Source: CAZZIZ01 sp964654535 (GTDB lineage Bacteria; Bacteroidota; Bacteroidia; Chitinophagales; UBA2359). From it: a stretch of DNA of 24,360 nucleotides. A program made the translations under genes and the position numbers. The notes beneath the pieces were generated by a model. That model did not search any database. It was not told where the DNA came from and worked only from the letters and a program-made list of their open reading frames with translations. The stretch is taken from the NCBI GenBank assembly GCA_964654535.1, contig CAZZIZ010000026.1, positions 1 through 24,360 on the forward strand. Reading direction: 5' to 3'. Positions within the stretch are counted from its first letter, which is position 1. Each line of letters starts with the position of its first letter. Positions 1 through 7,745 of this stretch are shown here, one piece after another.

Positions 1-95
1 AATTAAGAACGCGTCCGGAGACGCGCTCAAGTGTTTACATACGCGCGCCAGATGGAGTGTTTAATAAATATAATCATTATAGCAAGCTCAAAGTT
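1..95. other. Non-coding left edge
   Basis: No gene is visible. A perfect 6-bp inverted repeat (CGCGTC, loop CGGA, GACGCG) lies at 10-25 without a clear U-tract on either side, so I do not call it a terminator. The rest is AT-rich spacer leading into the structured element that starts at 96. Confidence 0.4.
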
Positions 96-260
96 GCGTG
101 AGGGATGGAGGGGTTGTTTGAGCTCCTGTTGCTAGGTAGCCATAACACTTAGCTCCTTAGAGCTAGATGTGTTTTGCGCGTAACTAGCAGAACAGAGCGA
201 GCCCCGAGAGCCCGACCCCGAACTTTGTGCGCAGCACAAGATGTGAGTGGGGCACGCCCA
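96..260 (+). repeat. Structured dispersed element, copy A
   Basis: One of three related copies in this window. It begins GCGTGAGGGATGGAGG and ends GGGGCACGCCCA. Hairpin 1 pairs TGTTGCTAG (127-135) with CTAGCAG-AACA (184-194, one bulged G); inside it AACAC (144-148) pairs with GTGTT (169-173), and the apex is TAGCTC (150-155) with GAGCTA (160-165) around a CTTA loop. Hairpin 2 pairs CCCC (216-219) with GGGG (249-252), ACT (222-224) with AGT (246-248), and TTGTGC (225-230) with GCACAA (234-239) around GCA. The linker GAGAGCCCGACCCC is shared with the other copies. It lies between the window edge and the ftsZ terminator, with its 3' end facing ftsZ. A non-coding RNA, or a non-autonomous mobile element, would fit; no coding sequence is seen. 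Confidence 0.75.
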
Positions 261-289
261 AAAAAACTTCACTTTTAAATTTTAGACAC

Positions 290-319
290 AAAAAAAAGCC
301 ATTCAAACGAATGGCTTTT
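290..319 (-). terminator. Intrinsic terminator after ftsZ
   Basis: An 11-bp perfect stem, AAAAGCCATTC (294-304) with GAATGGCTTTT (309-319) around a 4-base loop, is followed on the minus strand by a run of eight U residues (297-290). It starts about 22 bases after the ftsZ stop codon and closes the dcw operon. On the plus strand only a short T run follows the stem, so any activity in that direction should be weak. Confidence 0.9.
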
Positions 320-341
320 CTATTAGAAACATCGTAGGCTA

Positions 342-1841
342 CTAATCTACGTTGTCAAAAATAAATGGGTTTCGTTTGTTGAGTCCAAGGCTACTGTTTT
401 CTTCATCTGCACTAAGAGAATAGCGAGACACTTCTGAATCTTCTGGATTCGGAACGTCTTCTAGTTCAACATTTTTCCTTTTGTATGCTGGTTCACGTTC
501 CATTTCGTTTAGTCCAGAAACGGAAGAAAACTGCGCACTAAGCGATTTCAATTTCTTACGACGCATCATTGAATTTTTCAAGCGCGTCATTTCATTATCT
601 GAAATATCTAGGTTAGCTGAATCTGCTGTGATTGCTGGGGCCTTGGTCATTACTGTTTTAGGATCGTCGAGCTCTAGCTCTTTTATCTCAAAATCGACTG
701 GCTGCTTATGGCTCATTTCTATTTGCTCGTCTTGCGCTTCTTCGTCGGGCGCAAATCCTGAATGAACATTGTCACCTAAGTCGTGCGCTTTGGTTGCTTC
801 AGAAATTTCCGATTGAGGTGCTCCTAAATCGATAATAACTTTTTCTGGCTCTTCCATTGGTGTAATGCCATTCGGGCTGTCTTCTCCAAAACCTGTAGCT
901 ACAATTGTAACTGAAAGCTCGTCATCTTTCGCGTCGTCGGTACACTCTCCCCAGATAATATCTGTTTCTGGTCCTGCTGCTTGACGTATGTAATTTGTAA
1001 TGGCACTTACCTCGTCCATCTTAACGGTGTTGGTTCCGCTGGTTATGTTCAAGAGGATGTTTTTAGCGCCTTCAATATTATTGCTGTCTAATAACGGTGA
1101 TGACAATGCTGCTCTCACCGCTTGCAATGCACGATCTTCTCCTTGTGCAATTCCTGACCCCATAATGGCAACACCACTGTCTTGCATTACGGTGCGTACA
1201 TCTTCAAAATCAACATTGATTTTTCCAGGTACGGTTATGATTTCTGCGATTCCTTTTGCTGCAGTCGTTAAGATGTCGTCCGCTTTTGCAAAGGCGTCTT
1301 GTAGTTCAAGGTTGCCGTGAGTTTCACGTAGTTTGTCGTTCGAAATAACGATAAGACTATCTACGTGCTTTTTCAGTTCTTGTATTCCTGCTTGCGCCTG
1401 ACGAATACGTCTTGGTCCTTCCCAAGAAAATGGAAAGGTGACAATAGCTACGGTAAGCATATCTTGATCGCGCAACATTTTAGCTACGATAGGTGCTCCA
1501 CCTGTTCCTGTTCCTCCACCCATTCCGGCGGTTATAAATGCCATTTTACAAGCATCGCCTAATGCATTTTTTATATCGTCCAGAGACTCTATGGTTGCGT
1601 TTTTACCTACATCAGGAATAGCTCCTGCGCCGTTTCCTTCTGTCAATGAAGGTCCCAGCTGGATACGATTAGGAACCCGAGATAAGGCAAGTGCCTGATT
1701 ATCGGTATTGGCAATAATGAAGTCCACGCCCGCAATACCCTCTTCGTGCATATAGTTGACCGCGTTGCAGCCACCACCGCCAATTCCTATAACCTTAATT
1801 ATGGAACTAGTGCCCTGGGGTAAATCAAATTCTATTGGCAT
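342..1841 (-). CDS. ftsZ: Cell division protein FtsZ
   Basis: Tubulin-like GTPase that polymerises into the cytoplasmic Z ring and recruits the divisome. The N-terminal glycine-rich loop GGGGCNAV lies at residues 21-28, the tubulin signature GGGTGTG at 108-114, and the T7 loop NVDFEDV with the catalytic acidic residues at 209-215. The GTPase core ends near residue 318. A long, acidic, probably disordered linker of about 160 residues follows and ends in a short C-terminal peptide (NPFIFDNVD), the usual site for FtsA contact. At 499 residues it is longer than the 383-residue E. coli protein because of this linker, as is common in Bacteroidota. It is the last gene of the dcw cluster, 146 bp after ftsA, and has its own terminator. 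The ATG start gives the family-typical N-terminus preceding the first strand. Confidence 0.98.
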   Translation of the reverse strand: MPIEFDLPQGTSSIIKVIGIGGGGCNAVNYMHEEGIAGVDFIIANTDNQALALSRVPNRIQLGPSLTEGNGAGAIPDVGKNATIESLDDIKNALGDACKMAFITAGMGGGTGTGGAPIVAKMLRDQDMLTVAIVTFPFSWEGPRRIRQAQAGIQELKKHVDSLIVISNDKLRETHGNLELQDAFAKADDILTTAAKGIAEIITVPGKINVDFEDVRTVMQDSGVAIMGSGIAQGEDRALQAVRAALSSPLLDSNNIEGAKNILLNITSGTNTVKMDEVSAITNYIRQAAGPETDIIWGECTDDAKDDELSVTIVATGFGEDSPNGITPMEEPEKVIIDLGAPQSEISEATKAHDLGDNVHSGFAPDEEAQDEQIEMSHKQPVDFEIKELELDDPKTVMTKAPAITADSANLDISDNEMTRLKNSMMRRKKLKSLSAQFSSVSGLNEMEREPAYKRKNVELEDVPNPEDSEVSRYSLSADEENSSLGLNKRNPFIFDNVD

Positions 1842-1960
1842 TCTTATTAATTAGTTTTTTCGAAATTATAAGTATCTAAAATACTGCTACTTATGTCCTT
1901 ACAAAGTACATTTTAAGCAGCTTCTGGACCCATATTTTCATTTATAAATTTACACATTTC

Positions 1961-1984
1961 AACAGACGCAAAGTCTGTTTTTTT
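1961..1984 (+). other. Hairpin between ftsA and ftsZ with U-tract on plus strand
   Basis: AACAGAC (1961-1967) and GTCTGTT (1973-1979) form a 7-bp stem around GCAAA just after the ftsA stop codon. The T run (1978-1984) follows the stem on the plus strand, opposite to the operon. On the minus strand the stem is preceded by A residues and followed by GAAATG, so it should not terminate ftsA transcription efficiently. It could stop antisense transcription or protect an mRNA end. The 146-bp gap also has room for a separate ftsZ promoter, but I found no convincing one. Confidence 0.45.
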
Positions 1985-1987
1985 CTT

Positions 1988-3271
1988 TTAGTGGAACTCC
2001 TCGTAATCGTCTGGGTCTCCGTCTAATAGGCCCTTTGTTCCCCCAATAATTTTGTCCCACCAAGACGACTTTTTTTCGCCGGCCGCAACTGGTTCTCCGA
2101 GGTTTCTTTCTCTTTCTTTTTTCAGCTCTTCTTTGTAGCCTTCTTGCAGGAGCCCTAGAGACGTTGCGTACATAGGGCAATGCAACTTGGTCGCACTATT
2201 CTCGCTGAGCAAATCGGTCGGCACTCCGATACGGGCATCGTAACCGGTCATATATTCAACTAGGTGCTTTAGGTTTTTTAACTGCGAGCCTCCACCGGTT
2301 GCAACGATACCCCCTATGAGCTTTAACTCAAAGCCAGATCGTTTTATTTCGTGATAAACGTGCTCTAAGATTTCTTCCATTCTAGCTTGGATGATGTGTG
2401 CTAGATTTTTAACACTTATTTGCTTTGGATCTCTTCCGCGTAATCCTGGAATTGAAATTATTTCGTTCTCCATGGATTCTAGCGCTAACGCCGATCCGAA
2501 TTTTACTTTCATCTTCTCGGCTTGTGGTCTCATAACTAAGCATCCTTCTTTGATGTCTTCGGTTACGATTTTTCCACCCAATGGAATTACCGCGGTATGT
2601 CGGATAAGTCCTTCTTGGAATATGGCTACATCGGTGGTTCCTCCTCCAATATCTACCAATGCAATTCCTGCTTCTTTTTCTTCATCGTCTAAAACTGCTG
2701 CACAAGATGCTATTGGTTCTAGCACTAGTCCTGCAACATCTAACCCCGAGCGTTCAACACATCGATAGATGTTTTCAGTTGCCGCGATTTGACCGGTAAT
2801 GATATGGAAGTCTGCTTCTAAGCGCACTCCACTCATGCCGATTGGATCTTTGACGCCTTCTTCGTGATCGACAATGAATTCTTGTGGAATAACATGAACG
2901 ATTCTGTCTCCTGGTGGTAACACGAGTTTGTACATGTCTTTTATCAAGCGATCGATATCGGCTTGACGAATTTCGTCGGTATGGTTGTCGCGCATAACGT
3001 AACCACGGTGGCGCAAACTTTTGATATGCTGTCCTGCAATACCGACATAAACTTCGTTTATCTCGCAGCCGCTTTCTTTTTCTGCCATTTCCACGGCTTC
3101 CTTAATGCCTTGTACCGTTCGATCGATATTGGTAATGACTCCTCGCATTAATCCTAGGGAGTCTGCTTTACCAACTCCGAGGATTTCAAATTTTCCATCG
3201 GCAGAGGGGCGCGCCACAATGACGCAGATTTTTGTTGTACCGATATCTAGACTTACGATTATTTCGTTCAT
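1988..3271 (-). CDS. ftsA: Cell division protein FtsA
   Basis: Actin-like ATPase that anchors FtsZ filaments to the inner face of the cytoplasmic membrane. The phosphate-1 motif DIGTTK is at residues 9-14, the phosphate-2 motif DIGGGTTD at 207-214, and the adenosine motif ATGGGSQ at 324-330. The SHS2 subdomain (about residues 80-165) sits between the first two motifs as expected. A basic linker leads to the tryptophan-containing amphipathic segment SWWDKIIGGTKGLL (403-416), the likely membrane-targeting helix, followed by an acidic tail. The length of 427 residues is normal. Its ATG overlaps the ftsQ stop by four bases (ATGA), which suggests translational coupling. Confidence 0.97.
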   Translation of the reverse strand: MNEIIVSLDIGTTKICVIVARPSADGKFEILGVGKADSLGLMRGVITNIDRTVQGIKEAVEMAEKESGCEINEVYVGIAGQHIKSLRHRGYVMRDNHTDEIRQADIDRLIKDMYKLVLPPGDRIVHVIPQEFIVDHEEGVKDPIGMSGVRLEADFHIITGQIAATENIYRCVERSGLDVAGLVLEPIASCAAVLDDEEKEAGIALVDIGGGTTDVAIFQEGLIRHTAVIPLGGKIVTEDIKEGCLVMRPQAEKMKVKFGSALALESMENEIISIPGLRGRDPKQISVKNLAHIIQARMEEILEHVYHEIKRSGFELKLIGGIVATGGGSQLKNLKHLVEYMTGYDARIGVPTDLLSENSATKLHCPMYATSLGLLQEGYKEELKKERERNLGEPVAAGEKKSSWWDKIIGGTKGLLDGDPDDYEEFH

Positions 3272-4089
3272 GGGTTTTGTTTTGAACAGATTATTTGATT
3301 CTTATATGATAGGCTTAGGCTTTTACAACTTGACCAGTCGCTTTTGGCTAAGGCTTTTTTGTAGTAGGTTTCTAGGCGCAATAACTTTTCGCTTATATCG
3401 GTCGCTGTACCGAATATGATTTCTTGGTTGCCCAACTTAGTGGTTAGAACTAAGTCTTGATTTTTGTTTACGCTAACTTGTTCTATCATCGCCTTCAAAA
3501 ATGGGTTCTGATCTATTTTCGTAACTAGCTCCACTAAATCCTGATCTACTTGCTGATCAACAGTTTTAAAAGGACCACTTAAGACTAGTACTCTAGCCGA
3601 AACACCTTCTCTCGCTGGCATTGAATATCCATCTCGATTGATGTAGTAGCTTTCTCCATTTTCTGGGAAAATTCTCGCTAACGGTTCTTGAAGATTTAAA
3701 TTGAGGTATAAACTTCCGTGTATGTCAATGTGACTTTCGACTGACTTGATATAAGGATGCTGAGCTAGCTCATTTTCTATGGCATCCAGCTCAATATTTT
3801 GAACCAGTACTGAGCTGTTGCTTTCCTTTTTTAGTCGGACGGTTACGAAGTCAAAAATTTCACTTTCGGTTACAAAACGCTCCGTTTCGTTTTGATCGAT
3901 ATTGATGCGCACTTCATTGCACTCGAAATGAGCGTTTCGCGATGGAGCCGTGCTAAGAAATAAGATAAAACCAATTCCGCCGAAAAACCATAACAATGCA
4001 AACTTTGCATTTTGCTTTATCATCAGTTTGGCAAATGGGTTTTTCCATTCGCGCTTGGTTTTACTTGTATTCTTTCTTTTGTTTGGCAT
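3268..4089 (-). CDS. ftsQ: Cell division protein FtsQ (DivIB)
   Basis: Bitopic divisome protein linking cytoplasmic early proteins to the periplasmic FtsL/FtsI/FtsW machinery. A Lys/Arg-rich cytoplasmic N-terminus (1-28) precedes one membrane segment at about 30-47. The periplasmic part has a POTRA-like region (about 52-125) and the beta region, including LNLQEPLARIFP around 130 and NRDGYSMP around 150, which match the usual FtsQ LxExxPxA and D-x-x-G patterns. Sequence conservation in this family is low, so position between murC and ftsA carries much of the assignment. There is a 15-bp gap from murC and a 4-base overlap with ftsA. Confidence 0.93.
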   Translation of the reverse strand: MPNKRKNTSKTKREWKNPFAKLMIKQNAKFALLWFFGGIGFILFLSTAPSRNAHFECNEVRINIDQNETERFVTESEIFDFVTVRLKKESNSSVLVQNIELDAIENELAQHPYIKSVESHIDIHGSLYLNLNLQEPLARIFPENGESYYINRDGYSMPAREGVSARVLVLSGPFKTVDQQVDQDLVELVTKIDQNPFLKAMIEQVSVNKNQDLVLTTKLGNQEIIFGTATDISEKLLRLETYYKKALAKSDWSSCKSLSLSYKNQIICSKQNP

Positions 4090-4104
4090 TTATAATTGGG
4101 TTTA

Positions 4105-5460
4105 TTAAATGGACTCTTTTAGGGATGGAATCAAATCGCTGATATCTCCTGCACCAACGGTCAGCATTAATTCTGGACTTTTGGCTTTAACTACGCTCAC
4201 CAATTCGTCTCTTGCAACAAGCATGGCATCGCAATCGGTCAATTTTGCAGCAATAATCTCAGAAGTGATACCTTCAATCGGTTCTTCACGGGCCGGGTAT
4301 ATTTCGAGAAGGAGCACATCATCTGCAATGGATAGGCTGTCGGCAAATCCATCTACTAAATCTCGCGTACGAGAAAAGAGGTGTGGCTGAAAAATCACGG
4401 TCATTTTTTTCTGAGGGAATAAATGACGCACTGATTCCAGGAGCACTTTAATCTCTTTTGGATGGTGGGCATAGTCATCAATAAATACTCGGCGGTCGGT
4501 CTTTAATATATATTCAAATCGACGCTGAATACCACTGAATCTTTCAACACGAATGCGTATATCTTCGGCGGAAATACCGAGTATTCCAGCGGCTGCGATA
4601 GCTGGTAAAGTGTTAAGGACATTGTAATGCCCCCCAATGTTCAATTTATAGCTCTGGGGCTGGGTTTCAGTTGAGATCTTGACGTCATAAGAGTAACTAC
4701 CTTGCTCGTGATCGAGATCTGAAATAGCGTAATCTGCCGCGAGATCAGTGGCTGAATATCTCAGAATAGTGTTTTGAAACCCAGTGGTATCTAGATCGAC
4801 ATCGCTATGAAGAATTATGGTGCCATCTGGCTTTACATTTCCAAGAAATTTCAAATAAGACTTCACGAGAGCCTCTCTGGTTCCGTAGATATCCAAATGG
4901 TCATTGTCTATGGCAGTAACTATGGCAATATCAGGCTGTAACTGATGGAAACTGCGGTCATACTCGTCTGCTTCGACAACGATTACGTCGCTTTTGCCTG
5001 CTAGATAGTTGGTTCCGAAATTGATAGGTAATCCTCCTATAAATGCTGTGCTATCACTGCTCGTTCCTTTCAGGATTTGAGCGACCATAGCGGTTATGGT
5101 GGTTTTGCCGTGCGTTCCAGCCACGGCAATGGTGAATTTACCCTTGGTTATGAGTCCAAGAACCTCTGCCCGCTTCTTCACAGACCAATTTTGCTGCAAG
5201 CAGTACTGATATTCCTCATGTTCCGAAGGTATTGCTGGGGTGTACACAACCAGGTCAACTTCTTGGGGAATTGCCCCAATATCCTCGATGTAGTGAATGC
5301 TCATTCCTTCTTTTTCCAAAGCAATGGTCAAATCAGTCCGACTTCGATCATATCCATGCACATCAGCGCCTTTGGAATTGAAATAACGCGCTATAGCGCT
5401 CATACCAATTCCTCCAATACCGATGAAGTACACCACTTTTATGTTGTTTAGCTCGCTCAA
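4105..5460 (-). CDS. murC: UDP-N-acetylmuramate--L-alanine ligase MurC
   Basis: Cytoplasmic ATP-dependent ligase that adds L-alanine to UDP-MurNAc, the first amino acid of the peptidoglycan stem. The Rossmann motif GIGGIGM is at residues 14-20 and the P-loop GTHGKTT at 115-121; the central region carries EADEYDRSF, and HHPKEI lies near the C-terminal domain, all typical of MurC. The start is TTG at 5460-5458, overlapping the murG stop (TTGA). No ATG precedes the Rossmann fold, and MSELNNIKVVYFIGIGG matches the usual spacing, so TTG is very likely real. The length of 451 residues is normal. Confidence 0.97.
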   Translation of the reverse strand: MSELNNIKVVYFIGIGGIGMSAIARYFNSKGADVHGYDRSRTDLTIALEKEGMSIHYIEDIGAIPQEVDLVVYTPAIPSEHEEYQYCLQQNWSVKKRAEVLGLITKGKFTIAVAGTHGKTTITAMVAQILKGTSSDSTAFIGGLPINFGTNYLAGKSDVIVVEADEYDRSFHQLQPDIAIVTAIDNDHLDIYGTREALVKSYLKFLGNVKPDGTIILHSDVDLDTTGFQNTILRYSATDLAADYAISDLDHEQGSYSYDVKISTETQPQSYKLNIGGHYNVLNTLPAIAAAGILGISAEDIRIRVERFSGIQRRFEYILKTDRRVFIDDYAHHPKEIKVLLESVRHLFPQKKMTVIFQPHLFSRTRDLVDGFADSLSIADDVLLLEIYPAREEPIEGITSEIIAAKLTDCDAMLVARDELVSVVKAKSPELMLTVGAGDISDLIPSLKESI

Positions 5461-6581
5461 GCCTTATCGTTGTTTGAATCCTTCTTCATATTGAGCACTT
5501 CTATGGCGATACGTCTTGCAGCATCTGGTATGGCCAGCTTGCCAATGTTTTCTTCGAGCGCCTCTCGTTTTTCGTCTTTCGTGATTACACTGATAATTTC
5601 CGGGCAGAGTTGGCTTTCCATTTCATCATCTCTTACCAGAATAGCGGCGTCAACTTTTACCAGCGCCTTAGCATTAAATGTTTGATGGTCTTCAGCGACA
5701 TTCGGCGATGGAATTAGGATAGATGCCTTTTTGCTAATGCTTAGCTCGGATATTATACCTCCCGCTCTGGTAACTACTAAATCCGAAGCGCGATACGCTT
5801 GCGCCATATTTTTTACAAAGGGCATTATTTTGATCCACTCCTTTTTACCTTTTGCGAGATGCTTGTAGTCATCGATGTACAACTCCCCGGTTTGCCAAAT
5901 CAATTGAATTTTATTTTCAACGAAAAAATCTAGCTTACTAGCAATTACCCGATTGATGCTGGCCGCACCCAAGCTACCGCCGGTGACAAGCACTGTTTTG
6001 TACTTGAGGTCTAAACCAAAGGCGTCGTAGGAATCTGCTTTAGAAAAGCGATTGAAAACAATTGAGTCTCTTACTGGATTTCCAGTAATGATGATTTTTT
6101 CTGCGGGGAAGTATTTGTCCATATTCTCGTATACGACGCAAATTTTTTGCACCTTTTTACTAAGCAGTTTATTTGTGACACCGGGATAACCGTTTTGCTC
6201 TTGAATCAAAGCGGGAACGCCCATCCAGTTTGCAACTTGTAGTAATGGACCACTGGCATAGCCTCCAACTCCGACGGCTAAATCGGGTTTGAAGTTTTTC
6301 ATTATGCGATATGACTTGGTCAAACTACTTATCACTTTAAATGGCAACATTACATTTCGCCACATTTTTTTTCTGTGAAAACCTGAAATCCAGAGACCTT
6401 CAATTTTGTAACCTGCTTCTGGGACTTTTTTCATTTCCATTTTCCCTTCCGCACCTACAAATAATATCTCCGCTTCGTTTTCAATTTTTTTTAACGCGTT
6501 TGCAATTGCAATCGCTGGAAATATGTGTCCTCCAGTTCCACCACCACTGACTATAATTCGCGTGGGTCTAGCCGAGGGCAT
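5457..6581 (-). CDS. murG: MurG glycosyltransferase (lipid II synthase)
   Basis: Peripheral membrane GT28 glycosyltransferase that transfers GlcNAc from UDP-GlcNAc to lipid I, producing lipid II. The N-terminal acceptor loop GGGTGGH is at residues 13-19. The second glycine-rich loop (GVGGYASGP) is near 104-112, GGSLGAASIN is near 200-209, and the C-terminal donor-binding stretch runs from SRAGG-like TRAGGIISE to EDHQTFNA. At 374 residues it is normal in size. Its ATG lies inside the end of ftsW (14-base overlap), and its stop overlaps the murC TTG start, so the trio is probably co-translated. Confidence 0.97.
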   Translation of the reverse strand: MPSARPTRIIVSGGGTGGHIFPAIAIANALKKIENEAEILFVGAEGKMEMKKVPEAGYKIEGLWISGFHRKKMWRNVMLPFKVISSLTKSYRIMKNFKPDLAVGVGGYASGPLLQVANWMGVPALIQEQNGYPGVTNKLLSKKVQKICVVYENMDKYFPAEKIIITGNPVRDSIVFNRFSKADSYDAFGLDLKYKTVLVTGGSLGAASINRVIASKLDFFVENKIQLIWQTGELYIDDYKHLAKGKKEWIKIMPFVKNMAQAYRASDLVVTRAGGIISELSISKKASILIPSPNVAEDHQTFNAKALVKVDAAILVRDDEMESQLCPEIISVITKDEKREALEENIGKLAIPDAARRIAIEVLNMKKDSNNDKA

Positions 6582-7743
6582 ACTTCTTCTTTTTTACCTT
6601 TTTCTTTTTCGGTTTATCATTCAGTTCTATATATCGACTTACACTAAGCACTATTCCAAGTGCAGCGCAAGAAAAAAGTAATGAGGTTCCTCCCATACTG
6701 ACCAGTGGCAATGGGATACCTGTAACGGGAAAGACGCCTACGGTTACGAGCATATTTACCAAGGCCTGTATGACGAGCATCATCATCAGACCAAAAGCGA
6801 GGAATGCCCCAAAGGCGCCAGGGCTTTTTCGGAAGATTAACAAGGCCCTCCACAGCAGCAGGATGTACAAAACCAATACAAACAATCCTGCTAGGATGCC
6901 ATATTCTTCAATAATGATGGCAAAAATGAAATCGGAATAGGGATGAGGAAGGAAATTTTTCTGGACACTCTTACCCGGTCCTTTGCCAGTTAAGCCGCCA
7001 GTGGCGATGGCAATTTTTGCTTGCTTTTCTTGGTGACCGACTTCGGCGCTGGTGTAAGCGATTAATCTGTTTTTCCAAGTAGGAAAACGATTTGATATTC
7101 CTGACACATCGCTGGTAATTAAGTAGGCTACAAAAACCAAGACGCACAGACCAACGTACTTTCCGATTTGTTTAAGTGATATCGATCCAATAAACATAAG
7201 CGCAACGCAGGTTACGAAAAGCAAAAGCGCAGTTGACAAATCTGCAGGAGCTATTAATCCGCAAATAACCATTACGGGTAAACCGAAAGCCTTGAAGAAT
7301 TCTTTGAACGATAAGTTCTTTTTTCTCTTCTTAGAAAGTGAAAAGGCGATGTAAATAATAAGTCCCAACTTGGCTACATCCGATGACTGGAGCGTAAAGC
7401 CAACCATAGGCAATTGAATCCATCTTCTGGCCTCATTAATAGGCTCCGCAAAGCATATTGTATAGAGCAAAAGTGGAATACAAATAAGCAAGAGTGCGGG
7501 TTTGGCGAACTTGCCGTACCATTTGTAATTGATAGTATGCGCACCAAAGAGTACGCAAATACCAAGGATTAAATAAACAGCTTGACGCAATAAATAGTAC
7601 TCGGTGTTGCCTGCCTTTTGGATATATGCCAAAGAGCTGGTGCTGGAATAGATCGCTAGTATCGATCCTAGGGCGAGTAAAATAAAAATTACCCAAATCC
7701 AAGTGTCCGCGTAGGACTTACCGATATACTTTTCTAATTGCAA
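6568..7743 (-). CDS. ftsW: Septal SEDS glycosyltransferase FtsW
   Basis: Polytopic SEDS-family peptidoglycan polymerase working with FtsI at the septum. The sequence is hydrophobic throughout, consistent with about ten membrane helices. The large periplasmic loop contains GKGPGKSVQKNFLPHPYSDFIFA, here cited by its key residues GKGPG and YSDFIFA, which hold the conserved aspartate. The SEDS signature region PVTGIPLPLVSMGGTS lies near the C-terminus. A cytoplasmic lysine-rich tail (about 374-388) ends the protein. The start is TTG at 7743-7741, two bases after the murD stop; no ATG precedes the first helix. Size (391 residues) is typical. FtsW is preferred over RodA because of its place between murD and murG. 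Confidence 0.95.
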   Translation of the reverse strand: MQLEKYIGKSYADTWIWVIFILLALGSILAIYSSTSSLAYIQKAGNTEYYLLRQAVYLILGICVLFGAHTINYKWYGKFAKPALLLICIPLLLYTICFAEPINEARRWIQLPMVGFTLQSSDVAKLGLIIYIAFSLSKKRKKNLSFKEFFKAFGLPVMVICGLIAPADLSTALLLFVTCVALMFIGSISLKQIGKYVGLCVLVFVAYLITSDVSGISNRFPTWKNRLIAYTSAEVGHQEKQAKIAIATGGLTGKGPGKSVQKNFLPHPYSDFIFAIIIEEYGILAGLFVLVLYILLLWRALLIFRKSPGAFGAFLAFGLMMMLVIQALVNMLVTVGVFPVTGIPLPLVSMGGTSLLFSCAALGIVLSVSRYIELNDKPKKKKVKKKKYALG

Positions 7744-7745
7744 GT

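Noticed and set aside
10..25. Terminator at the left window edge
   Set aside because: The 6-bp stem has no U-tract on either strand, and the adjacent gene is outside the window.
96..260. Riboswitch leader for a neighbouring gene
   Set aside because: Copies A and B are oriented so that no gene start follows on the same strand, and copy C ends more than 200 bases before mraZ. A gene-linked riboswitch does not fit all three.
1000..1320. Plus-strand open frames inside the dcw genes (for example within ftsZ, ftsA, ftsI and rsmH)
   Set aside because: They lie wholly within well-identified genes on the other strand, encode no recognisable motif and have no operon logic.
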